NCBI RefSeq assembly: GCF_000613185.1
Contig: NZ_CCBB010000003.1
Location: 1,984,001-2,048,000, forward strand
Origin: Mycolicibacterium cosmeticum
GTDB lineage: Bacteria > Actinomycetota > Actinomycetes > Mycobacteriales > Mycobacteriaceae
Length of the DNA stretch: 64,000 nt
Direction of reading: 5' to 3'
Both the position numbers and the translations under genes were made by a program. This document shows, in pieces, positions 10,410 to 18,273 of this stretch. Below the pieces are notes generated by a model. The model did no database searches. It worked only from the letters and a program-made list of their open reading frames with translations, and was not told where the DNA came from. Numbering within the stretch: the stretch's first letter is position 1; every line of letters begins with the position of its first letter.

Positions 10410-10667
10410 TTAGCGCTGGGCGTGGTCCCGCAGCGCGGTAATGCGTTGCCGGTACTCGGCCTCGTCGATCTCGCCGCGGGCGAACCGGCCGGCCAGGATG
10501 TCCTCGGCGGACGGCTGATGCCCCTTGGGGGCGGCGGACGGGCGTTCTCCGATGAGGTACACCGCGGCGACGATGACGCCGAACAGGACGGCGGCCCAGA
10601 ACACCGCCATGCCAACCCCCATCCCGGCGAAACCCCACCAGCCCATATCGTGGTCGTAGAACATCAT
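10410..10667 (-). CDS. Small SHOCT-domain membrane protein
   Basis: An 85-residue protein with one N-terminal hydrophobic segment (about residues 16-39, GVGMAVFWAAVLFGVIVAAV). The C-terminal SHOCT motif is AEDILAGRFARGEIDEAEYRQRITAL. SHOCT peptides are short oligomerisation modules, often membrane-linked, with no enzymatic activity known. It sits between WS/DGAT and AdhA on the same strand, with 28 and 3 bases spacing, so it is probably co-transcribed with them. Confidence 0.85.
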   Translation of the reverse strand: MMFYDHDMGWWGFAGMGVGMAVFWAAVLFGVIVAAVYLIGERPSAAPKGHQPSAEDILAGRFARGEIDEAEYRQRITALRDHAQR

Positions 10668-10695
10668 GCGCCTCCGTTTCGCTTGTGCCGCAGGC

Positions 10696-12096
10696 CTAGC
10701 CGGCCAGTAACAGGAGATTGCCCAGCCGCCGTGAGTGTCGAGCGGCCGAGGCGATGGACACCACGTGCGCCACCCCGGCCTCGATTCCGCGGGCCAGTTC
10801 GTCGGGGCCGATGGGACTGTCCACGTCGGCGATCACCCCGAAGACCAGTTCGTCGTCGTAGCTGAGGATGGCGATGCCGGTGCGAAGATGCACGGCGATC
10901 GGCGGAACGGGGAGCAACGCCTGAATTTCGCATCCCGCGAACCGCACCCGTCGATGCGGTCCAGGCACATTGGTGGCGACGGTGACCACCCCGCGTTGCG
11001 GCAGCCGGCTCAGCAGTCGCACGACCGGCGCGGTGATGGCGTACGGCAGCAGCCCGGCCGCCGCCACGGCCAGCGCACCCGCGCCGATCTGCCCGCCCGT
11101 TTTCACTGCCGTCATCCGCTCGTGGACCGCCTGCAGTCGGCGTAGCGGGTCGGCATACTCGACCGGTAACTGCGGCAGCGTGACCGCGATCCGATTGTCG
11201 GGGATGTGCAACGCATCCGGGGTGCGCAGCGAGACCGGCACCGCCGTCCGCAGGGAGTGGGCCCGCGGCGTCTGGCCGCGCCGCAGCATCGCCGAACGAA
11301 AGCTGTCGGCAACGGCGGCAAGCGCCACGTCGTTGACCGTGACCCCCAGCCGTTCACTGACCATGCGGACATCGGCCAGCCGCACCCGCGCGGCACTGTA
11401 GTTGCGCAGGTCACTCAGCGGGCCGGTATAGGACCGCGGCGTCGAGGCGAACAGGGCGGAAGCCAATTCGGTCGCACCGGACGCGACCCGCAGCGCGGTC
11501 CGGGACGCATCCGTGGAGACCTGCACCGCCGTTCGCAGCCAGTCGACCGGATTCAGGCTCCACGGGTGGCCGCGGTCGGCCGCGGGTCGGGGATGTTCCA
11601 TCGCCGACACCACCGCCGCGCCATCGTCACAGATCCGCTCCAGCATCGCGGTCGCCGCGATGCCGTCGGCGATGCTGTGATGGATCTTGATCAGAATCGC
11701 CCACCGGTTGCCGGCGAGGCCGTCGATCACCCAGCATTCCCACAGCGGTCGGGAGCGGTCCAGCCGCCGTTCCATTGCCTGCCCGACGATGGCGTACACC
11801 GCGGCGTCGTCGCCGGGTGACGCGGCGGCCACGTGCCGAACATGATGGGTGATGTCGAAGGAACGGTCGACCACCCAGTGCGGTGCGGCCAGGCTCATCG
11901 GCACCTCGTGCAGCACTTCCCGGCACCGCGGAAGCTCGGCGGTGCGTTCGTCCAGCGTCCTCAGCAGGGTGGCCGTATCGGGCGCGGGGCCCTCCAACAC
12001 GGCAAGCGCGGCGAGCGCCAGGCTCACGTGGCCATCGGCATCCTCGGCCTGCAGGTAGCCCGTTTCCAGGACGCTCAGGCGACGACCGGTCATCAC
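10696..12096 (-). CDS. Wax ester synthase / diacylglycerol acyltransferase (WS/DGAT)
   Basis: A 466-residue WS/DGAT enzyme. The catalytic HHxxxDG motif is at residues 139-145 (HHSIADG). The family C-terminal motifs are present too (NVPGP; residues around VTVATNVPGPHRRV). These enzymes join acyl-CoA to diacylglycerol or long alcohols, making storage triacylglycerol or wax esters at the membrane/lipid-droplet surface. Mycobacteria have many copies, and tgs1 is DosR-regulated during hypoxia. A weak DosR-like site lies about 50 bases upstream, so dormancy-linked lipid storage is plausible here. Confidence 0.92.
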   Translation of the reverse strand: MMTGRRLSVLETGYLQAEDADGHVSLALAALAVLEGPAPDTATLLRTLDERTAELPRCREVLHEVPMSLAAPHWVVDRSFDITHHVRHVAAASPGDDAAVYAIVGQAMERRLDRSRPLWECWVIDGLAGNRWAILIKIHHSIADGIAATAMLERICDDGAAVVSAMEHPRPAADRGHPWSLNPVDWLRTAVQVSTDASRTALRVASGATELASALFASTPRSYTGPLSDLRNYSAARVRLADVRMVSERLGVTVNDVALAAVADSFRSAMLRRGQTPRAHSLRTAVPVSLRTPDALHIPDNRIAVTLPQLPVEYADPLRRLQAVHERMTAVKTGGQIGAGALAVAAAGLLPYAITAPVVRLLSRLPQRGVVTVATNVPGPHRRVRFAGCEIQALLPVPPIAVHLRTGIAILSYDDELVFGVIADVDSPIGPDELARGIEAGVAHVVSIASAARHSRRLGNLLLLAG

Positions 12097-12131
12097 TTCT
12101 CCTCGTTCTCGAACACCCCCAGCTTGAATCG

Positions 12132-12166
12132 AGCCACCACGCGTGGCTAGGGCATTAGGTCACCCG
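12132..12166 (-). promoter_or_regulatory. Inverted repeat and weak DosR-like site between WS/DGAT and blaI
   Basis: The divergent intergenic region holds a perfect 6+6 inverted repeat (AGCCAC-N5-GTGGCT, 12132-12148). Next to it on the minus strand is a 12-of-20 match to the DosR consensus (12147-12166, CGGGTGACCTAATGCCCTAG). Either could control the minus-strand acyltransferase operon or the BlaI gene. The DosR match is weak. Confidence 0.35.
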
Positions 12167-12224
12167 TTCGCCAGCAGTGCTTCGCTCGCCCCGGGCCTTA
12201 TGCTCGTCATGAAAGGAGCGGGCG

Positions 12225-12602
12225 GTGCGCAGAGACCGAGGCGATCTGGAAAGCGCGGTGATCGCCGTCATGGCCGGAGGAGCGGCGATGACGGTGGCCG
12301 AGGTGCGCGCCGAACTGGATGCCGATCTGGCGTACACCACGGTGATGACGGTTCTCACCAGGCTGGCCGACAAGGGGGCGCTGACCCGGCAGCGCTCGGG
12401 CCGGTCGCACCGGTACCGGCTTGCGGCCACGCCGGGTGACCTCCCGGCCCTGCAGGCGGCGCTGCGCATGCGCCGCGAGCTCGACGGCGAGCACGCCCGC
12501 GCGGATGTGCTGTCCAGCTTTGTGGCCAGCCTCTCTGCCGAGGACGAGGCCTTGCTTCGAGAAGTACTGTCCCGCAACGAGACCGATGGTGAGCCGCGGT
12601 GA
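12225..12602 (+). CDS. BlaI/MecI-family transcriptional repressor
   Basis: A 125-residue winged-helix protein. The DNA-binding part (MTVAEVRAELDADLAYTTVMTVLTRLADKGALTRQRSGRSHRYR) is the classic BlaI/MecI core, and the C-terminal helices serve dimerisation. The GTG start follows a clear AAAGGAG. The next gene, an M56 peptidase, overlaps its stop (GTGA), giving the sensor/repressor pairing known for beta-lactam or cell-wall stress signalling. In M. tuberculosis the related pair controls more than resistance genes. No matching dyad was seen in its own promoter, but one lies beyond the pair at 14009. Confidence 0.9.
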   Translation: MRRDRGDLESAVIAVMAGGAAMTVAEVRAELDADLAYTTVMTVLTRLADKGALTRQRSGRSHRYRLAATPGDLPALQAALRMRRELDGEHARADVLSSFVASLSAEDEALLREVLSRNETDGEPR

Positions 12603-13483
12603 ACGTCGTCATACTGCTCAGTGCGCCGTGGCTGGCCGCAGCGGTGCTGACGTGGCAGTTGCCGCGGCTGGCATCGAGGTTTCACCCCGACTGGCAGGTA
12701 CCGGTGGTGGCCTGGCTGGCGGTCACGGTGGCGGTGAGCAGTTGGGTATCGCTGGTCGCGGGCGCCACGGTGCTGTGGAACCAATCCGAATTTGCCGGCC
12801 GCGCAGCGGGTTCGGTGTTGGCCGTCGCTGCAGCAGCCGCTGTGTTGCTCGCCGTCCGGCACGCGCGAAACGTACGGACGTCGGTCCGAGCTAATCGAGC
12901 CTTTCGTGGTCATAGCCGCGATGAGACCGGGGTCCTGGTGCTCGACGACGACCGTCCGGACGCGTTCGCGGTGCCCGGGCGCTCCGGCGGGCTGGTCGTG
13001 CTCACGACCGGTTTGACGGACGCGTTGACCGCCGATGAGCGTCGCGCGGTGATCGACCACGAGCGCGCGCATCTGCGTCACCGTCACCATGTGCATGTAC
13101 AAGCGGTCGAACTGGCGGCCCGGATCAATCCGATGCTGAGGCCGTGGTGCCATGTGGTGCGGTTGGCCGCCGAACGGTGCGCCGACGAATACGCCGCGCG
13201 CCGCGATCGCCGCACCGCAGCACAAGCCGTTGCCCGCGCCGCATTGCTGTGTGCACGTGTGGTCGCGCCGGACGTCTGTCACATCACCGGTCGGCCGAGT
13301 GACGCACGCGTGCGGGTGATGGCGCTCACGGGTGCGCCGCCGGAACGCCAGCGCCGCCGTGCGGTGCTGGCCGCGGGCCTTGTCGCCCTCGTGCTGAGTG
13401 GCCAGAGTTATCTGGCGGGCGATGTCATCCAGGATCGGCTGGCACCGGAAGCCGGCGAGTCGCCCGCGACGGTAATCGGCTGA
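12599..13483 (+). CDS. M56-family membrane metallopeptidase (BlaR1-like)
   Basis: A 294-residue protein with two or three N-terminal membrane segments (about residues 5-18, 37-58, 70-86) and one near the C-terminus. The zinc motif HERAH is at residues 154-158, with a downstream acidic residue in AAERCADEYAA as likely third ligand. There is no penicillin-binding sensor domain, unlike full BlaR1, so the ligand it senses is not apparent. In the BlaR model the peptidase inactivates the partner repressor, encoded immediately upstream and overlapping by four bases. Confidence 0.88.
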   Translation: MNVVILLSAPWLAAAVLTWQLPRLASRFHPDWQVPVVAWLAVTVAVSSWVSLVAGATVLWNQSEFAGRAAGSVLAVAAAAAVLLAVRHARNVRTSVRANRAFRGHSRDETGVLVLDDDRPDAFAVPGRSGGLVVLTTGLTDALTADERRAVIDHERAHLRHRHHVHVQAVELAARINPMLRPWCHVVRLAAERCADEYAARRDRRTAAQAVARAALLCARVVAPDVCHITGRPSDARVRVMALTGAPPERQRRRAVLAAGLVALVLSGQSYLAGDVIQDRLAPEAGESPATVIG

Positions 13484-13496
13484 CCGTCAAGGCGAT

Positions 13497-13973
13497 TCAC
13501 TGCCCGGACGTGGACGCCACCGCGTCACCCCAAGCGGATCGGGCACCCGAGTCGCCGATCCGGACCACCTGAACCGTGGTGGCGACAGCGGTGATCACGA
13601 TGACCGCCGCCAGAATCCAGCCGAGAAGCGGCTTGACCGGGCGTTCGCGGGTTTCGCGCAGGTGGACGACGGCGAGCAGCACCGCTGCGACCAGCAGCGC
13701 CACCGCGAAATACACCATGGTGTCGCCGAGTTCGGCGTGTTCATGCAGTAGCGGTGTGCGTTCGGTCTGGTGTTCGAGCCATTCCCCGGCCTCGGTGGTG
13801 AGCGGTGTCAACACCGTGGTCGCCGCGGCCAGGGCGACGACCAGCCAGACCAGCCGTCGGCGCGCCGCGGGCCACACGGCGCAGACGATGGCCAGCACGG
13901 CGGTCAGTGGCGCCAGTACCACGATGAAATGCACGAACAGGACGTGGGCAGGCAGCCCCTCAATAGTCGACAA
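13497..13973 (-). CDS. DUF2231-like four-helix membrane protein
   Basis: A 158-residue protein with four hydrophobic segments. It opens with GLPAHVLFVHFIVVLAPLTA, the signature of DUF2231-like membrane proteins; a His pair in the first helix and in HEHAEL could bind metal or haem (inference). It is convergent with the M56 gene, with 13 bases between stops. A TACTAC-N7-GTAGTA dyad lies 36-54 bases before its ATG, so it may be a target of the neighbouring BlaI repressor. Confidence 0.75.
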   Translation of the reverse strand: MSTIEGLPAHVLFVHFIVVLAPLTAVLAIVCAVWPAARRRLVWLVVALAAATTVLTPLTTEAGEWLEHQTERTPLLHEHAELGDTMVYFAVALLVAAVLLAVVHLRETRERPVKPLLGWILAAVIVITAVATTVQVVRIGDSGARSAWGDAVASTSGQ

Positions 13974-14307
13974 CCGTTGCCTCCGTATGACTGATCCGAC
14001 AACCGTGATACTACACAGTTAGTAGTAGTTGGGCCTGTGATGTCACTGGAGGGATCCTGGCTGGGCACCCGCAACGATGCGGCGTCACCAGCGATTGTTG
14101 GGGTCTTCCGTCGCACGAGCGTGCTCATCCACGCCGACGCCCATCAAATTCACAGGTTTACCTACCGGGTGACGGGATATCCCGGCGTGCGGGCGGGGGC
14201 TCAGCCGTTGGGCATGCATCCGATGCCAACGGGTCACATGCAGAAAGTGCACGTCGAGTGCTGCACCGACTCGGGCCGCACTCCAACGTATTTCGGAGGT
14301 ACATGTG
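13974..14307. other. Gene-free divergent promoter region
   Basis: This stretch between divergent genes carries the dyad at 14009-14027 near its left end and a GGAGGT ribosome-binding site at 14295-14300 at the right end. I see no convincing small gene in between. Confidence 0.5.
14009..14027. promoter_or_regulatory. TACTAC-N7-GTAGTA dyad, candidate BlaI operator
   Basis: A perfect 6+6 inverted repeat, TACTAC and GTAGTA separated by ACAGTTA. Actinobacterial BlaI operators are built on TAC/GTA dyads of this kind, and a BlaI gene lies 1.8 kb away. It sits in the promoter of the DUF2231-like gene. Assignment to BlaI is inference. Confidence 0.5.
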
Positions 14308-14763
14308 ATGCAGATGAAGACTTTCGCAGCTGGAATCGCCACCGCTGGTTTGCTCGGCTTGGGCGGCCTGGGAGTCGGATTGGCTCAGGCCGATCCGCAC
14401 ACCCCGCCGCCGAGTCCGACCAGTCCGGGTAATTCCGACAACTCCGGCGGCGCTGACCGGACGCAGGCGCCGCGACCCACCACCGTGACCGGCCCGGGCG
14501 TGAACGCCGGCGAGCCGGGCACCCCGCTGCCTCCGGGTCAGGGCTACCTGCCCCCTCCGGGGCACGGCGGCCCGCTGCCGCAGGACCGGATCTCGTTCCC
14601 GGCGGCACCAGCGTGGGTGACGACGCCGGTGACCCCGCCGACGGATGCGCCGGCGCAACCGGAGCTTCCGGATTGGGCGACGGGCATGACGATCGTCTGG
14701 AACCCGGATCTGGGCACCTGGGGCGTGTGGGATGACGAGATGAATACGTTCGTCCGGCTCTAG
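14308..14763 (+). CDS. Secreted proline-rich protein
   Basis: About 151 residues. A signal peptide is clear: MQMKTFAAGIATAGLLGLGG, then cleavage after AQA at about residue 27. The mature part is rich in Pro, Gly and Thr (PHTPPPSPTSPG, GYLPPPGHGG) and ends in a short aromatic segment, WNPDLGTWGVWDDEMNTFVRL-like. The ATG at 14308 is spaced seven bases from GGAGGT; the GTG one codon earlier would be too close. No enzymatic motif is seen. Such small exported Pro-rich proteins are common in mycobacterial envelopes; function unknown. Confidence 0.8.
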   Translation: MQMKTFAAGIATAGLLGLGGLGVGLAQADPHTPPPSPTSPGNSDNSGGADRTQAPRPTTVTGPGVNAGEPGTPLPPGQGYLPPPGHGGPLPQDRISFPAAPAWVTTPVTPPTDAPAQPELPDWATGMTIVWNPDLGTWGVWDDEMNTFVRL

Positions 14764-14777
14764 TTCGCCACGACGGC

Positions 14778-14806
14778 GGCCGCCTCATCGTTGCGGTGGG
14801 GCGGCC
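14778..14806. terminator. GC-rich stem-loop between convergent genes
   Basis: GGCCGCC (14778-14784) can pair with GGCGGCC (14800-14806) across a 15-base loop, in the 51-base gap between two convergent genes. There is no U-run, as usual in mycobacterial terminators. Confidence 0.45.
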
Positions 14807-14814
14807 GTCGCGCG

Positions 14815-15744
14815 CTACTGGGGATGGGTGGCCAGGTAATCGGCCACCGGCGTCGGTGCATCGGCGGCGTAACCGATCGGCAGCACCACATCGCCTGCGG
14901 TGGTGAAATAGTAGACATCCCAACGGTAGAAGGTGGGAAATGCGGCCGGGTCCGCGCCGATCAGCGCGGCATAGTCGGTGACCGCCCGCACGTATTCGTC
15001 GGCGTGGTTGTACCGGAACAGGGCACCGTCGGGGTCGTGCGCGAAACCGTTGGCCGCCAGATAACGCCCGGCGGCCATGATGCTGTCGCGCGGGGATCGG
15101 ATGTCGCCGCCGTTGCCGTACGCCGCGAACGTGGCGGGCATGAACTGCATGGGGCCCTGCGCGCCCGCGGTGCTATCGCCTGAGACGCTGCCGAAGTGGG
15201 TTTCGACCAGGTTGATCGCGGCAAGGTAGTTCCAGCCGACACCGGAGTCCGCTTCGGCTTCGTGGTAGGCGGCCAGCAACTCCTCGGCCGGCGGGGCAGC
15301 CGTGATGGTCCATGCCGGCAGGGTGTCCTTGGGACGGGCCATGGCGGCGAGTTGGCGGCGGGCGTCGACGTTGCGGTCGTAGGTTTCCAGGAGATCGTCG
15401 GTGATCCGCGGTCGGATGAGCGCATCCCATTCCGGGTGACGGCCGATGGAGCGGTAGGCCACCTGTTGACGGCGCGCCGCATCGATCGCTGCCGGCTCCG
15501 GCGTGGCCGGGTCGCGCAACGCTCGCTCATCGGCGATCAGGTCGTCGGCCAGCTGGATCGGATCGTCGGCCAGCAGCGGCTGCGCGCCGGGCACCGTCGA
15601 AGCGTCGAGCGGGGCGGCGCTGGGGGATCGGCTGGGCGATGACGACGCCTGCGGCGGTGCGGTGGCGCCCGGTGAGTGTGCGGTGCAGCCGGCGAGTAGG
15701 ACCAGCACCGCGGCGAGTGCCGGCTTGATCACCGCGTCAGACAT
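14815..15744 (-). CDS. Lytic transglycosylase lipoprotein
   Basis: A 309-residue protein with a lipoprotein signal (lipobox LLAGC, Cys near residue 20) and a Ser/Pro/Ala-rich linker. The SLT domain follows, with the catalytic-Glu segment AAINLVETHFGSVSGDS and the core GAQGPMQFMPATFAAYG. It would cleave peptidoglycan glycan strands from the outer face of the membrane. The start overlaps the stop of the upstream SDR gene by eight bases, so the two are probably co-transcribed, although no functional link is obvious. Confidence 0.88.
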   Translation of the reverse strand: MSDAVIKPALAAVLVLLAGCTAHSPGATAPPQASSSPSRSPSAAPLDASTVPGAQPLLADDPIQLADDLIADERALRDPATPEPAAIDAARRQQVAYRSIGRHPEWDALIRPRITDDLLETYDRNVDARRQLAAMARPKDTLPAWTITAAPPAEELLAAYHEAEADSGVGWNYLAAINLVETHFGSVSGDSTAGAQGPMQFMPATFAAYGNGGDIRSPRDSIMAAGRYLAANGFAHDPDGALFRYNHADEYVRAVTDYAALIGADPAAFPTFYRWDVYYFTTAGDVVLPIGYAADAPTPVADYLATHPQ

Positions 15745-16465
15745 ACTGCTGGCCGCCGTCGATGTCGTAGGTCGCGCCCGTCAGTGCGGTGTTGACCATG
15801 AGATGAACCGCCAGCGCCGCGACGTCATCGGGCTGAACCACCCGTCCGATGGGCAGCGTCGCGGCCAGTTCTTGCCGGCGCTGATCCAGCCCTTCACCCA
15901 GCAATGACGCCGAAAGCGGCGTGTCGACGAATCCGGCGGCGATGAGGTTGACCCGGATGGGTGCGAGTTCCAGCGCCAGCGCCGCGGTGAACGGCGGGAG
16001 CACTGCCGTTGCGGCAGAGACGATTCCGAGGTGATGATCGATACGGCGGCCGCCGGTCCCGCCCATCAACACCAGGCTGCCGCCGGGCCGGATCCTGGAG
16101 CGGGCATGGCGGGCGACCTCCAGTCCGAGCACGGCGTGACCGCTGAGCGCCTCACGGATCTCGTCTTCGCTTATATCGAGCATCGGTCGATAACGCGGCC
16201 CTCCCGCGGTGACGAGCACGTGGTCGATCGGCCCGGGAAGTTCCTGGAAGAAGCGGGCCAACGCCACGGTGTCGGTGGCGTCGAATGCCGCGGTGTGCTG
16301 GGCATCGACGTCGGCCGCGGCCGCGGCGAGCCGGTTGGGGTCGCGCCCGGTGAGGATCACCTCGGCGCCTTCGGCGCGGGCCCGACGCGCGGTGGCAAGT
16401 CCGATGCCGGCACTTCCGCCGACCAGCACGACCGTTCGTCCGGCCATCGATGGTCCGTGCGACAT
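15737..16465 (-). CDS. Short-chain dehydrogenase/reductase
   Basis: A 242-residue SDR. The cofactor motif is GGSAGIG near residue 15, and acidic/Arg residues in LTGRDPNR suggest NADP. The usual Tyr-x-x-x-Lys is not evident: where YxxSK is expected the sequence reads IVSAATAVLPPF. It is thus an atypical or divergent member, possibly not a classical oxidoreductase. The ATG lies two bases after the STAS-gene stop. Substrate unknown. Confidence 0.8.
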   Translation of the reverse strand: MSHGPSMAGRTVVLVGGSAGIGLATARRARAEGAEVILTGRDPNRLAAAAADVDAQHTAAFDATDTVALARFFQELPGPIDHVLVTAGGPRYRPMLDISEDEIREALSGHAVLGLEVARHARSRIRPGGSLVLMGGTGGRRIDHHLGIVSAATAVLPPFTAALALELAPIRVNLIAAGFVDTPLSASLLGEGLDQRRQELAATLPIGRVVQPDDVAALAVHLMVNTALTGATYDIDGGQQYV

Positions 16466-16467
16466 GG

Positions 16468-16836
16468 TCAACCCGCGGCCCACTTCTTGGCCTCGGCCAG
16501 CTCGTCGAGGGTGAACAGCGCCAGCTCGCCGGGGACCATCCAGGCCAGAGCGTGCAGAGTGTGGCGCACCCAATCCTTGTCCGACACCACGGCGATCCGC
16601 TTGAACGCCGAATGGTGCTGTAGTAGGGCGCCGAAGCCCAGCTTGAGGTCGGCCGCGAGTCCGCCGGGGCCGAAGCCTTCGTAGTCCGGTGCGATGACTT
16701 CGACGATCCGGATCTCGCCCGAGCTGCCCAGCCGCTCCATGGTCGGGGTGAAGGCGCGCAGATCATCACCACTGATCCGGCCCGACACCCGGATCCCGGT
16801 CACGCCGTCGGGCATATCCGACATCACCTCGATCAT
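16468..16836 (-). CDS. STAS/SpoIIAA-like protein
   Basis: A 122-residue protein that matches the SpoIIAA-like STAS fold: GVTGIRVSGRISGDDLRAFTP at the start, RIAVVSDKDWVRHTLHALAWMVPGELALFTLDELAEAKKW at the end. Members are small cytoplasmic proteins thought to bind lipids or regulators; no catalytic residues are expected. A GGAGG just before the ATG fixes the start. It begins a STAS-SDR-transglycosylase run on the minus strand and is divergent from the glycoside hydrolase gene. Confidence 0.78.
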   Translation of the reverse strand: MIEVMSDMPDGVTGIRVSGRISGDDLRAFTPTMERLGSSGEIRIVEVIAPDYEGFGPGGLAADLKLGFGALLQHHSAFKRIAVVSDKDWVRHTLHALAWMVPGELALFTLDELAEAKKWAAG

Positions 16837-17118
16837 GGGACCTCCGTTTTCCTCATCGGACCGGCCGCCTCGTCGTTGTCGCGAAAACGACGGATACCGA
16901 AGCCATCTGGCGGGTACTCCGTCGTATCGGCTGATGTGGGGCCGGGTGGGTCGGCGTAACACATAGCGCCGGCGCAGCGAAGAAGCACCGGGGACGTCAC
17001 GGCGAGCGCGGTACCGCACCAGCCGAATGATACGGACGTTCCCCGCGTCCCGGGCCCGGTTATAACGATTCCCGCGCCCCTTGGTTGCTATTCGATAAGC
17101 GAGACCGTAAGGAGAGTG

Positions 17119-18273
17119 TTGGCAAACTATGTTCACACAGTGGATCGTCGTACCGCCCTCAAACTGCCCCTTCTACTGGCCGCCGGCGCGGCGCTGACCC
17201 AAACCCCCTTCGCCTCGGCAGATCCCGGGCGGTGGCCGGCGGAGCGAGCCAATGCCTGGTACAAAGCTCAAGATTGGCTGGTAGGCGCCAACTACATCCC
17301 GGCAAACGCCATCAACCAGATCGAGATGTGGCAGTCAGGCACCTACGACCCGCGGCGCATCGATGGCGAACTTCGGGTGGCCCGGCAGATCGGGTTCAAC
17401 ACCATGCGGGTGTTCCTGCACGACCAGCTCTGGACCCAGGACCGTTCGGGGTTTGCGCGCAAGCTGGCCCAGTTCGTGGGCATCGCGGCCAGCCATGGCA
17501 TCAAGCCGCTGTTCGTTTTCTTCGACTCGTGCTGGGATCCGAATCCCAAGCTGGGCCCGCAGCACGCTCCGGTTCCCGGTGTGCACAACTCGGGCTGGGT
17601 GCAGAGTCCCGGGGCGGCCTTGCTGAGCGATCAGCGTTACCGGAATGTGCTGTACGACTATGTGACCGGTGTCATCAGCCTGTTCCGTAACGACAACCGG
17701 GTGCTGGGCTGGGATCTGTGGAACGAGCCTGACAACCCGGCGAAGGTCTACCGCAAGACGGAACGCCCCGACAAGATCGCGCTGGTGACGGCGTTGCTGC
17801 CGCAGGTGTTCCAGTGGGCGCGGGCGGTCAATCCGGTCCAGCCCCTGACCAGTGGGGTCTGGCAGGGGAGTTGGGCGCCGGGCAGCCTCAGCGCGATGGC
17901 CCGCATCCAGTTGGACAACTCCGACGTCATCAGCTTCCACTCCTACGGCAAGCCGGCCGACTTCGAAGACCGCGTCGACGAGCTCGTACCGTTGGGGCGG
18001 CCGCTGCTGTGCACGGAGTACCTGGCTCGCCCGGAGGGCAGCACCATCGAGTCGATTCTGCCGATTGCCAAGCGCCGCAACATCGCGATGTACAACTGGG
18101 GGCTGGTGGCCGGCAAGACGCAGACCTATTTCCCGTGGGATTCCTGGGATCACCCGTCCCCGGCCGAACCCAAGCTGTGGTTCCACGACCTGCTCTATCC
18201 CGACGGGCGCGCTTACCGGGACAGTGAGATCCAGACCATTCAGTCACTGACCGGACGGCTCGGACAGACCTAG
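17119..18273 (+). CDS. Exported glycoside hydrolase, cellulase/mannanase-like (GH5-type fold)
   Basis: About 384 residues. A Tat-type signal (DRRTALKLPLLLAAGAALTQ, then ASA cleavage) is followed by a TIM-barrel hydrolase. The likely acid/base Glu is in GWDLWNEPDN and the nucleophile Glu in LLCTEYLARP, as in clan GH-A. It probably acts outside the cytoplasm on a beta-linked glycan; the substrate is unknown. The start is uncertain. AAGGAG at 17109-17114 suits the TTG at 17119; a GTG at 17140, directly before the twin-arginine, is also possible. Its 3' end overlaps the convergent hydrolase gene by four bases. Confidence 0.83.
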   Translation: MANYVHTVDRRTALKLPLLLAAGAALTQTPFASADPGRWPAERANAWYKAQDWLVGANYIPANAINQIEMWQSGTYDPRRIDGELRVARQIGFNTMRVFLHDQLWTQDRSGFARKLAQFVGIAASHGIKPLFVFFDSCWDPNPKLGPQHAPVPGVHNSGWVQSPGAALLSDQRYRNVLYDYVTGVISLFRNDNRVLGWDLWNEPDNPAKVYRKTERPDKIALVTALLPQVFQWARAVNPVQPLTSGVWQGSWAPGSLSAMARIQLDNSDVISFHSYGKPADFEDRVDELVPLGRPLLCTEYLARPEGSTIESILPIAKRRNIAMYNWGLVAGKTQTYFPWDSWDHPSPAEPKLWFHDLLYPDGRAYRDSEIQTIQSLTGRLGQT

